A stretch of DNA of 64,000 nt from Echinococcus granulosus. Lineage: Eukaryota > Platyhelminthes > Cestoda > Cyclophyllidea > Taeniidae. The notes under the pieces are model-generated. The model worked only from the letters and a program-made list of their open reading frames with translations, made no database searches and had not been told where the DNA came from. How positions within the stretch are numbered: the first letter of the stretch is position 1; each line of letters opens with the position of its first letter. Shown piece by piece: positions 1 through 9,966 of this stretch. The position numbers and the translations under genes are program-made. Location of the stretch: contig NW_020170381.1 in assembly GCF_000524195.1 (NCBI RefSeq), forward strand, positions 987,678 to 1,051,677, in the 5' to 3' direction.

Positions 1-1
1 T

Positions 2-460
2 AGACTCCTAGCACAGGAGCTCACAGACCTAAAATCCAATTTATCACAACACTGCCGTCTGCGTTATCCCGACCCCGATAAGCTCCACGAATTTGAAATA
101 ATTATCTCTCCAGTAGATGGATTTTGGGCAAAGGGTCACTTTCATTTTGAGTTTACTGTCCCTGAAGGTTACAATCACGTCCCTCCAATCGTAAAGTGTA
201 CTACCAGAATCTGGCATCCAAATATTGATGAGGAGGGAAGGATTTGTCTTAGTCTTCTAAGACCAAGTTCACTCGATTCTTCTGGCTGGGCTCCCACTAG
301 GAAGTTATCCGATGTGATATGGGGCTTGGAATCATTATTTTCTGATCTTTGTGACTTCAACGACGCACTAAATACGAATGCCGCCGAAGAATACATCCGT
401 GACCCAGAATCCTTTAAACGTACTGTTAGGAGATATGTTAGTCAATATGCCAAAAGTTGA
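2..460 (+). CDS. UBE2F: NEDD8-conjugating enzyme UBE2F, C-terminal part (5' end outside window)
   Basis: The reading frame is open from base 2 to the TGA at 458-460 (152 residues) with no intron. It encodes nearly the whole UBC fold: the strand region with PPIVKC, the HPN motif (IWHPNID), then ICLSLLR with the catalytic cysteine codon at 245-247, followed by GWAPTRKLSDVIWGL. The ICLSLLR plus GWAPTR signature separates UBE2F from the other NEDD8 E2, UBE2M, which has VCLNILR. UBE2F takes NEDD8 from the NAE1-UBA3 E1 and, with RBX2, passes it to cullin 5. The N-terminal docking peptide that binds the E1 lies upstream of the window, so the start is not visible. A polyadenylation signal follows about 130 bases after the stop. 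Confidence 0.93.
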   Translation, partial: RLLAQELTDLKSNLSQHCRLRYPDPDKLHEFEIIISPVDGFWAKGHFHFEFTVPEGYNHVPPIVKCTTRIWHPNIDEEGRICLSLLRPSSLDSSGWAPTRKLSDVIWGLESLFSDLCDFNDALNTNAAEEYIRDPESFKRTVRRYVSQYAKS

Positions 461-586
461 ATCGATTGCGCCTTCCAAATAAACCATGGGTACCAGAGGT
501 ATGGGGAAAACCTGTGTTGCCATCGTATTTATAATGAATCGACTTGAATCCTTTAAATTAGTGACTTGTATCTGTACAAAGTACCT

Positions 587-592
587 AATAAA
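587..592 (+). terminator. Polyadenylation signal of UBE2F
   Basis: Canonical AATAAA 127 bases after the UBE2F stop, followed by a T-rich stretch. It fixes the probable 3' end of that transcript. Confidence 0.7.
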
Positions 593-1111
593 ATTTTGGT
601 TTTATGATTTCTTTATTTTATTTTATCCACTCCGTTGACTTCTTAGTTGATTGTTAAAATCTACCCTTTCTCCTCCAGTTGGCGTATGTGCACACAGGCT
701 CTAAACCCGCTCTTTCAGGTATGCATATTTTTAAATATGGCATTTCTTAGGCACTGTGTCGGTTTGGCAGAGTAAAAGGCCACAGGATCCATCTCATCCG
801 AAACCTCCAACATCAAACGAATGTCCCAGCGAAGCCCACGTCAAACGTCGTGTTGAGGTCTTCTCAACCGCTAGCTGCTGCAACAGAATCTTCTCCCTAC
901 AAGGTTCAAGAATACTATGGTTTCTCACAATATTCCTTCGTTGATCTCGGGGCAAAGAAACAATCTCTGCGCAATCCTCAACCAAGCAACAAGCCTTAGT
1001 CTTCACCATTCGCAACGTAGCACTGCTATATAAATATAGCCATTAATTACAACTGTTCCTTCTTTTGCAACATTGCCCATTATTACTGATGGTGACGCTA
1101 TGTAGTTTTAG
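593..1111. other. Intergenic region UBE2F to DCTN3
   Basis: About 520 bases without a supported gene. It must contain the 5' region of the next gene. A TTTTAG acceptor-like sequence sits directly before the DCTN3 ATG at 1112, compatible with a 5'-UTR intron or spliced-leader acceptor. I see no RNA gene or repeat. Confidence 0.5.
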
Positions 1112-4100
1112 ATGAACCTTGATCTTCTTGAGAGTCGCATATATGAGTTGGAGCGCCTGATCCTTGGAGCCTCAGCTATGCCCCTTCAAACATCATCCAA
1201 TCAGGTAACCTTAAATCAAGTCATTTTTATGCTTTCTCATCAATATATGATAACGGCGGTTACTATGTGACCTATCTCTGAATAGGCTAGTATATTTGCG
1301 GTGCTGTCTTGTTTTCGTTTGTAGCCTCACTTAAATAAGAAAGTAATGGGGAATATCTTGGTATACCAATTTGTTTCGACTACTTTTGCTTGAGCTTTAT
1401 TATTAATACTTGATCTTTTCGCAATAGACCGTATCGGATTTGATAGCCGATGCCCAAAAGCAACTATCACTGGCGGAGAAATACCCGAAAATTAAGGAGA
1501 TTTTGGAGAGAAGTGAGCCTCTTAATAACTTTTCAGTAGCATAATCTACCGCATTCGATTAGAGTTTATTATTGGATTATTCAGTGTTTGTTTTTTCCTC
1601 TTTTCCATTATGGCTTACGAATGCTTAAGATGGAATTCCAGTCTATTGCAGCATGCAAACTATGTACAACACTGGGTGTTCATATTTTTCCTCTCGCACA
1701 AACATAAACGCTTTGTCCTTAGTTGTATCTGTAAATCCCATTCTTACTATTTGCCTATGCTTCTATTTGTGTGGCCGCGTTGTCTACATTTACCCATTCG
1801 TGTAGGTTCAAATACATGCAATTCTTTAATAACCTAATCTTTTCAGGCAGCGAATTGCGCAAGTACATGGATCCTAATTTTCTGGACGATCAAACAGTGG
1901 CCAATGCAGCCAAAATCAGGATCATTCTCTCGCGTAAGTTTATCGTTATATTGTTTGGCCGCCCGAAGCTAGTACCTTCACAAAATTGTTTTCGTGGGTG
2001 TCAATCCTTTGCGTCAGCACAAAACGTATCCCTGGGTATAATGTTTCGTGGCTTTGTAGTAAATAAGGAACGCAGTTTACGTGTTGCTTTTCCGCCTGTA
2101 GTGCGAGAGATAAGCACTTTGATGATTTAATGAATGTAAGTTCATATCACGCCTTACTGTCCGTGTTTAACTTTTATCCAATCGACCCTTCATACTCCGT
2201 TAATAGGAAGCACGATTGTGTCGTTCCATGCTTGCCTACTTTACGAAAAAAATTTAACACATTTTGCCTGTTATAAAATTACTGCATCTAGCAATTGATT
2301 ATTCTTGTCTACTATGCTTTTAAGTTGCATGCCTTTTCTAGTTGAGGCTGAAATGCTGCAAACTGCCCGGGCCTTGGAGGCTCTCCAATCCCTAAAGTCT
2401 GTACTCAATCATCCTGCCTATTCGGGTAAGTAATTAACTATATCTGTCATTTATTGCGCTTGATTCGTATTAATTCCTGGTATTCAATGTTGCCTGGCTC
2501 CCCCTTTATTTCTGGAATTTATTTTGGTGGCACTGATTTACCACAAAAAATTGTTTTATGCGGACGACTTTTTCTTTGCAGTAACAATGATTTGGTTTCT
2601 ATATGAACTATTAAATTAGGTGTGTGGACAGTGTATTTGATCTCTTGAATTAAGCCACCACTTTCATATATCTATGGTGAATCTATTAAGCTCCTAGAGA
2701 TGTTACTTTTAATTTCCAGCCCACACTTTACAAGATAGATCAGGATTGTTGTTCCGTTGCTCAATTTATTCTTTATATTTTTATTCTGTATTTGTGCCCA
2801 TGCTTTCAAATTCCTCATTATCGCCTATCAAAGTGCTTGTTAACCAACGGCAGCTATTATCTGATTTTTTTGCTTTAGTACTTGAATTAGCCCATCATCG
2901 TTTGCTTTTAATGTATCCTTTCATCCTCTATTGAACCAGTACAATGCTTTTTACTTAGATTTTCTGCTCTGATTGTTTGATAAATAAAAGTGGAATCATT
3001 TTCATCTGCGCGTAGGGATGTAGAATTGATATCGTGTAAAAATGTTTGTTTACAAGAGCCTTTTGACTCCTACTAACATCTTAAACCGTTTTTTTGGCTC
3101 ATCCGGTTATTCGTCATCGTCGGTACTGTGTATGGCTTTTACTCCGAGGTTTTTATCGCTTAATTCATGTAAACCGAATTTAGTGACGCATAAAACAAAT
3201 TTATAGTACAGGGCTTGTTTTACCCATCGATCCCTGCAAAATACTTTGTCGGGCAGGCCAGTGCATCGACGTGTCAAAGTATGTTTTTCCACTTGAGGCG
3301 AAATCACACTAAGAAGTCCCTTGCTTCATGGTATGACATTATTTTAAAACTGAATTTGACATCCGCAGTGCCTTTTTCGTTCACCAGAATTATAATAGGT
3401 TCTGCTTACTGAGTTATAGTTAGTTATTCACAGGAAATTCTATCTGTTTGAGTAGGAGCACTTATAATTTGGCGCAGTTTTCTATTCGTTAGTGTTATTT
3501 TGTTATTTTTAGTGTTATTGTTATTAGTGTTATTAGTGTTATTTTAATTGTGTTAGGAGATTGGATTTTGACTTTCAGACCTGTCAAGTTTGAAGGCGAA
3601 ATTCGCGACTATCCAACAAAAGCATGTGGAGCAGGAAGTGCAAGCATCTGATTTCATAGATGAAAGCAGTCGGCTTCTTGAGACCTATGCGAATACGGTT
3701 AGTTTGGAGCTTTTCATTATAAATCTGCGTACTTGTCGTTATGTACGAGCAAAATTTTGGGATTTATAGAAGAAAAGCAAGCTTCAGTGGGTGAAAGTGG
3801 CATTATTTCTCCATCATGGTCTTCCGCTTCATTTACGTATTTGTCGTTTAACTAATACTTGGAAAGCAGTTTTGATAGGAAAGGGTGTCAGCGCTGCACA
3901 ATAATCCTAGAACGGATTGCCTGTCTCGACACTCGACGTCCACAAACTTCAAAATTTGTGAATATTCGTGGATGACCGTTTTCACCTTTCCACAGGAAGA
4001 ATCGCTTCTTGTGTACTTTCCCTGTAGGTTGTACATCGATCATCCAGAGTTAGGTTTTCACGTGCGAATCATCACAGCAACGACTACTGTGCTGTGTATT

Positions 4101-4799
4101 AGGAACCGCCACGGCCCGAATTGTCACTGACGGACGTACAGCCAGTCATTTGAATAGACCGCGACTGAGCGCCTCATCACTGTACTGAGCTTGAGGGCTT
4201 CTATAAGTGGCCGCAGATTTCACGTCTCCGTTCACAAGATGCTTACTCACTACGCACTACAATGCCCTCGTGCACAAGCTACGTCTGTTGCCTGCCGTCT
4301 TGATCAACGTTGTCTGAATTTATTTTCGCCCTAGTTACCAGTAAAAGGGCATTCAGGCTACTTGCTGCCGCGTGCAATATCGCTACAACATCACCCCTTT
4401 ATATGATTTTGAAATTAAGAGTCCTTATTTGACGATAGCGCCCCTTTTGCACGTGCAAATGTACATATGCGAAATTGGTCTTATAAGCAGGCTATATTTT
4501 TGGCACCCGCATTATCTTAAGCGCATTCTGTTTCGCATTGATTGGTGTGCTTTCTGCCGATGATGATGGGTTTATCAGTTCTCATTGTCAGTTTGTCAGT
4601 GCTCACTCGAAGTGTCACTTAGTTTGTCTATGGCCAAAATATCCCTGTACTAAGCCTGTTTTATTTAGCTTTATGCAATTTTTCCATTAAGTCGCAAATC
4701 GATTTTACAGACCCTTATAATGATTTCGCTCTTTTTGCTTAGACACGCGACATGTCGAAGTTATTGGTTGCCTGGCAGAAAAAAGTGGCTGCGAAGTGA
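1112..4799 (+). CDS. DCTN3: Dynactin subunit 3 (p22/p24) homologue, six exons
   Basis: Exons are 1112-1204, 1428-1512, 1847-1933, 2342-2425, 3579-3697 and 4743-4799; all have GT-AG borders, the phases join, and the product is 174 residues (human DCTN3 is about 186). The protein is mostly alpha-helical. It opens with LLESRIYELERLI, like the N-terminal helix of p24, has KYMDPNFLDD in the middle (human KYLDPEYIDR) and ends TRDMSKLLVAWQKKVAAK, parallel to the human C-terminal helix that ends around LSKQFVQWDELL. DCTN3 is part of the dynactin shoulder, which links the dynein activator complex to the p150Glued arm. The last intron (3698-4742) is 1045 nt. The ATG directly follows a TTTTAG acceptor-like sequence. 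An AATAAA lies 64 bases after the stop. Confidence 0.88.
3491..3545 (+). repeat. Imperfect tandem AGTGTTATT repeat in DCTN3
   Basis: Several degenerate copies of a 9-base AGTGTTATT unit lie in intron 4 of DCTN3, just before the exon 5 acceptor at 3578. It is simple-sequence DNA with no sign of coding function; its T-rich character probably contributes to the polypyrimidine tract. Confidence 0.6.
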
Positions 4800-4862
4800 G
4801 CTGGCGTTGCTCGTTTTCATCTTAAAATCGTTAATAAATACCTTGGCACGAATCAATTTCTT

Positions 4863-4868
4863 AATAAA
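4863..4868 (+). terminator. Polyadenylation signal of DCTN3
   Basis: AATAAA 64 bases after the DCTN3 stop codon; another AATAAA-like hexamer lies nearer the stop at about 4831. Confidence 0.6.
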
Positions 4869-7800
4869 GCTATGTCTTTCATTGTGTTTACTTATGTTAT
4901 ATGGGTACCATGTTTTGTAAAATCATAATTGCACTAAAACACATCACCATATTTTATTATTACTATTTGTATAAACCAGCAACAAAATTCCAGAGTTGGA
5001 TAGGTTTCCTGCATTTGTGTAATCACGGTTGGTGACTTCCATTGCGGACTTATGTCAGAGAGGAGGGGGGCCTGCGCCCAGGAAAAAGTGCTTTTGGCTT
5101 GTTTTGTGGATATGCGGCTGTATGTTAACGAGGGGTCGAGTTCTAGTCGTGACTACTACGTTCAAATGTGCTGAATGAGCGCTTGAACTGTAAATGCGAC
5201 ATGGAGATCGGAGCACGTCTTCAAACGCTTTTTGGAGATTGTTGGGACGAAAGCCGAGTGATGTAAGCTCAGCCCTTTAGTGGTGTCTTTTGCTGTGATA
5301 TCTATGTTCCTTTGATGATGACGATAATGATAGTGATGGTGATGATGATGATGGCAGGAAGGCGAATAAAGCCATTGATAGGCTGCAAAAGCCCTACTTT
5401 CTCATAGGATCTCATCGGTTGACTGCGTTGTATTATCGTTGCCAACTTATACCATGTCACAGCGGGCGCACGTTACCTTCTTAAGAGTCGTCTGTGGGAA
5501 TGTCTACTGGTCTACTTATTGTTATTTTTACATAAATTGGAATGCCTTTTAGCCCACCTGCCTTTGCACTGACAGTTTCTATCACCATAATCCAGTAGCA
5601 TCCACGTTTTGGGAATTGTTTTAGTGGTGCTTTGTTTGGGAACATGCATTTATAACGATGAGTTGTTCGCTTATGTTGATGCGAATTGTGTTTGTCGACA
5701 AATTCCCCATTTTTTCCGCTTTTTCCTTTATAGCTATTTATTGTTCCTTGCAGAAGAGTAAAATCCCAAAGATTAAATACGGTGGTAAAAATATAAACAT
5801 AGTTGTGTTAACTGCGTCCGCCGTGGTGGGTTAGAGGCAGTGCGTTTAAAGCGTGGTTGAGTTTAGTGGGACTTTCGAGAGCGCTTTTATCGGTAGAATG
5901 CGACCTTGAACCAAGCCATTAACAGTTCGTCCTGGGGAAAGAGTGACAGGCCACACCTTGCCCCCGTGAAGTGCACATGTGCACGTCAATGTGACGCATT
6001 TTTGTAAACCAACTCGCGCTCACACACACGCACCCAGCTGACATCCAAGGTGCGGATGCACCCACGAGTGCATGTATGCGCGTGCCAAGCACGCGGCACT
6101 GGTGAACGTCACGGCATACTCTCGCCATCTCAGCCATGACCCGTGCACCCATGTGCCAATACAAATCGCTCTCAGCCCCTTCAAGGCCGCTTAATTTCGG
6201 ATCCCCCGTAGCTTAAATTGGAATTTCCAAATTATGGCTGCAAAAGGTCCACCTTTTCTTCAATGCAAATTTTTATACCACGAAATACCTACAAGGACTG
6301 TGTACGTAATGGCAACTTTGCGCATAAACACAGGAAAACGCAGTAAATTAGGTGAAAATACCAACATCAGCTGATGATGTCGAGTAAGGTCGTCAACGAG
6401 TGCATACGCACTCATTTTGGTTTCGCTTCATCAGCCTTATTTGACTATGGCGATAGATAGGATGTTTATGCTTCGTGCCTTTTCCTCTCAAGCTATGGCT
6501 TATTGAGAAAATCTGGAAAGACTAGTATCACTGACTAAATAGACTGTGACAAATTGAGCTGGTTCATCGTGAGTTCTTAGGCCTAGGCTATACGCCACAC
6601 CATCGGAGCTGGGTTTACTTCTGCACTACTCATTAATTTGCGAATGCATTTGGTGTGTATCAGGAAAATCCTTACCTATCAGTTATTATTAAACAGTTAC
6701 CACAGAACTACAGTCACCCCAAGATATTCAAGCTGTTCCCAAACAGCATAGTATTTCTTCTAATTAAAAGTGTATTTTATGCCTGAATAATGAACATTTT
6801 TTAAATGGGTAGCTGATACTTATTTGGATTCTTCTTTTCCGTTGCGAATCCTCTGAATTAGGACCTAGAGACATGGGCAAACGCCGAAGGGTTTCGAGGC
6901 AATTAACTGCACATTTGCTTATGTTGGCTCTTCCATCTTTAGCCGTTTTGTACTTCTGGGGCCCCGCCTGCAGTCCCCCAGCCTATCCGAGCTAGGAACA
7001 CTAAAGATTTAAAGAACCCTATTTGTATAATGTGCTTGAAATTCGTTTACTCTCTATGATCAGAGACAAGGAACGCGACGAATGCACAATAGGACTACAT
7101 TAACATTTGCATCTACTAGAAAGCATGCAATCGTACTTTGGCTTATCCTACACTAGTATGCATGCGCTCCATCTGTTTTTTTAAAGCTGACGGCTTTTAT
7201 GAAGGACAATACTTGTGCTCATTTGCTTCATTTTCGTAGTTCATTACCAGCGGCCTTTAAAGCAGCTAGCGATTCAAACCCTAATTACACTTTGTTCGCG
7301 TCGATATTCAAACACTCGATCTGCTCCTTTAAAAACATGATGCAAGATATCACAAGATACGTTGATTGGCGCTCCTGTAGTAGGCCACTGGAGGTTAAGT
7401 GATGTTGACACGTTGTTACTGCTAAAGGTAATGCTCTTCGCACAAATTTAGCTTCAGAGAATGCGAGCGGACTGCTAGACCTTACCAAAACGTCTCACGT
7501 AAACAATGACCAAAGAAGAGAACGACTGTGGGGCCAAAATTATTATTGAAACTGTTTCAGTATACCTGGGTGTAACAGGTTTCTCTCAAACACGCAGGAC
7601 TAGTGGCGTAGTTGGACTATATTTACGCTCCGAATAGAGCTGTAATTGAAGTACCTCATTGTGCAACGCATTTGCAGTAGTTTAATTGCACTTCTGCATC
7701 AGAAGTAATACTCGTAGCGATGAGCGATGAGACTGCAGAATCATGGACATGAATAGGCTCTTCTGAAAAGATAGTGTTCCCAGCTATCAGTATGCAAAAG

Positions 7801-9073
7801 CGTAACGACCAGAAAAGTGCGTCCCCCTTCGAGTGGGGAGTTCACTACATTAGAAGCCAGGAGCTAACTTATCGGTTTGGTTCACCTATACATAACGTGA
7901 TCATAATTCTATAGAAATTCTTTTCATGCGCGATTTTTGTGTTTGTGGCATTCAATTTAAGTTTCTGGGTAGCGTTGGACGTCCCTTTAGGTGAAGTCAT
8001 TTTTGTCTAACGAACAATGTAGCTGAGAAAGTTGATTAGCAATAGTCAATTAAAGACCCAAATTGAGGCCTGCACAGTTATCCACCTAGTCAAGAAGTGC
8101 CTTTTACAACGACTTTATTATGGAAAAATCTGACCAAAATTACATCCTGAGAAACCTAGACTGACAGCTCAGCTGTGGACCTTTTATTGTCTGGCGAAAA
8201 TTTCATCGTCGTCTATTATAGATATGAATCTTGAGCTATTCTCGCTTTAGAGTAAATATGTAAGACTTCCTGACCACAGAAGCACGGCCTCACCAATCAC
8301 GAGGTTAAACGCATGAACGCCACCAAAGTGTTGAAACGCACACCTCATCCTGCACAATCAACGCTTAGGAAGTAGGAATTTGGCAACGCATACCACGCAG
8401 ACCGACAGTAAGGTAACCAGAATCACCGATTAAGAGACTCACGATCGGAGTAGCCACAATCAGCTGATTAGCTAAAACTGCGTGATGCGCTGAAGTTGCA
8501 TTGACTAACGCTAAAGGGTTTACGCGCAAAGTGAACCGTTATGAATAACACGAAAGAAGCGCAATGTTTTAGGAAAATTAAACGAGAAAAGAGACGTGCG
8601 AACTCCCGCTGAAATCTGAATACGACAGATAGCATTGTAGGCATGTAGGAACTAGATAACATAAAAGGCCACACGTTTTAGACGCTGGAATCGATATGCC
8701 AGGCGGATTGGGACACTGTATCTGTCAGGGTAATTTGCAGCAGCCAATGCATGATGCACACTAGATAGGCGCCCAGCCAGCGGTGCAAGTGTTGCAAAGC
8801 AGGCAGGAGATGACTCCCTATTCACATTCTTATATCATGAAAATAGAATCAAAATACAGTAGTTTACAAGGCGGAAGGAATGGATATGGACTCCAAAAAA
8901 AAGGGAAGAGGGAGCAAGGAAACAAATGTTCGTAAAATCAGAGTGCTTCATAAAGTGGTAGCAAAGTTTTGCCAGAATCATGAGACATACTGGCCGATCG
9001 CAATAAGACAACAAGCAGTCGAAATACATATGTAAATGCAGGTTGAAGTCGGTCCGCGGCGCTGATAGATGAG
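4869..9073. other. Intergenic region DCTN3 to INSIG
   Basis: About 4.2 kb with only short open frames that lack codon structure, splice logic or recognisable motifs. It includes a short GAT-rich microsatellite at about 5312-5354. It lies between the convergent 3' ends of DCTN3 and INSIG. I see no gene, tRNA or element here. Confidence 0.5.
5312..5354 (+). repeat. GAT-rich microsatellite
   Basis: Imperfect run of GATGAT/GATAAT/GATGGT triplets in intergenic DNA; no flanking gene structure. Confidence 0.6.
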
Positions 9074-9946
9074 TCATTCAGCCTTAAGCTTGAACGAATC
9101 AAACCCGTCCAATTTCGCAAGTTGCCGACCGACAAGTGAGGTAGTAATACCGCCGGAAAAGAAAATGCACGGTAGCCAAGATGTGAGAAGTGGATCAATG
9201 GACCTAACAAGCGTAATGTCAGAGCAATCAAAGCCTACCTGATGGTTTGGTCCCCAAGCACCAGACAAATACCGGTACCCAACAGCGACATCAGGAATCC
9301 GGTAAGAATACCACTGACGGAACGATCGAAAATCCACCATATACCAATAGCAAAACAGAAGCTTGTCAAAAGCAACTGTGAAATAGATATGATATCAAGT
9401 TTGGCGGATGCATGACTTATGCCCATAAAAAATATGACGCAGCGCATGATCGATGACCATTCTGGTTCATAAGCGTTTGGAATTTTCAGGTTATGGTAAA
9501 GACGAGGCGATGTGAGACCACAAGCAACTAAGAAGTAACGTAAAAACAAGAAGAAACCTACCTGAGAGAAGACCACAGCACAAAGGAATACCGAAACTGG
9601 TGCTCAACAAACACTGGCTGAATTTGTCATTGAAAATCCCACTCCGAAACCCTTGAATAAGTCCGAAAATATAGTAAAATAGGACCCCGATAACAAACAG
9701 TATAAAACCGCGGAAGCAAACGCGCATAATGGACGAAAACGCTGATCTGCCGTTGAGCTTATACTTCACGGCGGGCACAAACGATTGGGCGAGAGTAATA
9801 GTACGTCGAAGATCATACCACCATAATAACTGACCTTTGTTAAACAAAATACCTAGAAATTGACAATTAAAAATTAATAAGTTAGTCTGTTTTAGAGCTA
9901 AAATGCCTGATTTAAAACCTTTTGTTTTAATGAATTCCGCATGCAT
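9074..9946 (-). CDS. INSIG: Insulin-induced gene (INSIG) family ER membrane protein
   Basis: Exons on the minus strand are 9946-9562, 9527-9239 and 9203-9074, split by GT-AG introns of only 34 and 35 nt. The product is about 267 residues with several hydrophobic segments. INSIG hallmarks are clear: PLCCGLL, the EWSSIMRC loop, the [10 protein letters not shown] motif, [10 protein letters not shown] with the conserved Asp, and [11 protein letters not shown] followed by GRQLA near the C-terminus. INSIG proteins sit in the ER, bind oxysterols, hold SCAP-SREBP in the ER and promote degradation of HMG-CoA reductase. The start is inferred: an ATG at 9946-9944 opens the frame, but an acceptor-like CTAG at about 9853 could mean the true first exon lies elsewhere. 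The gene is head-to-head with SMC1. Confidence 0.9.
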
Positions 9947-9966
9947 GCGCACTTTTGGAGGCCACT
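9947..9966. promoter_or_regulatory. Putative minimal bidirectional start region between INSIG and SMC1
   Basis: Only 20 bases separate the inferred INSIG ATG (minus) from the SMC1 ATG (plus). Any shared promoter must therefore overlap the two coding 5' ends or their introns. On the plus strand an acceptor-like TTTTGGAG lies just before the SMC1 ATG. This rests on the inferred INSIG start, which is the weaker of the two. Confidence 0.35.
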
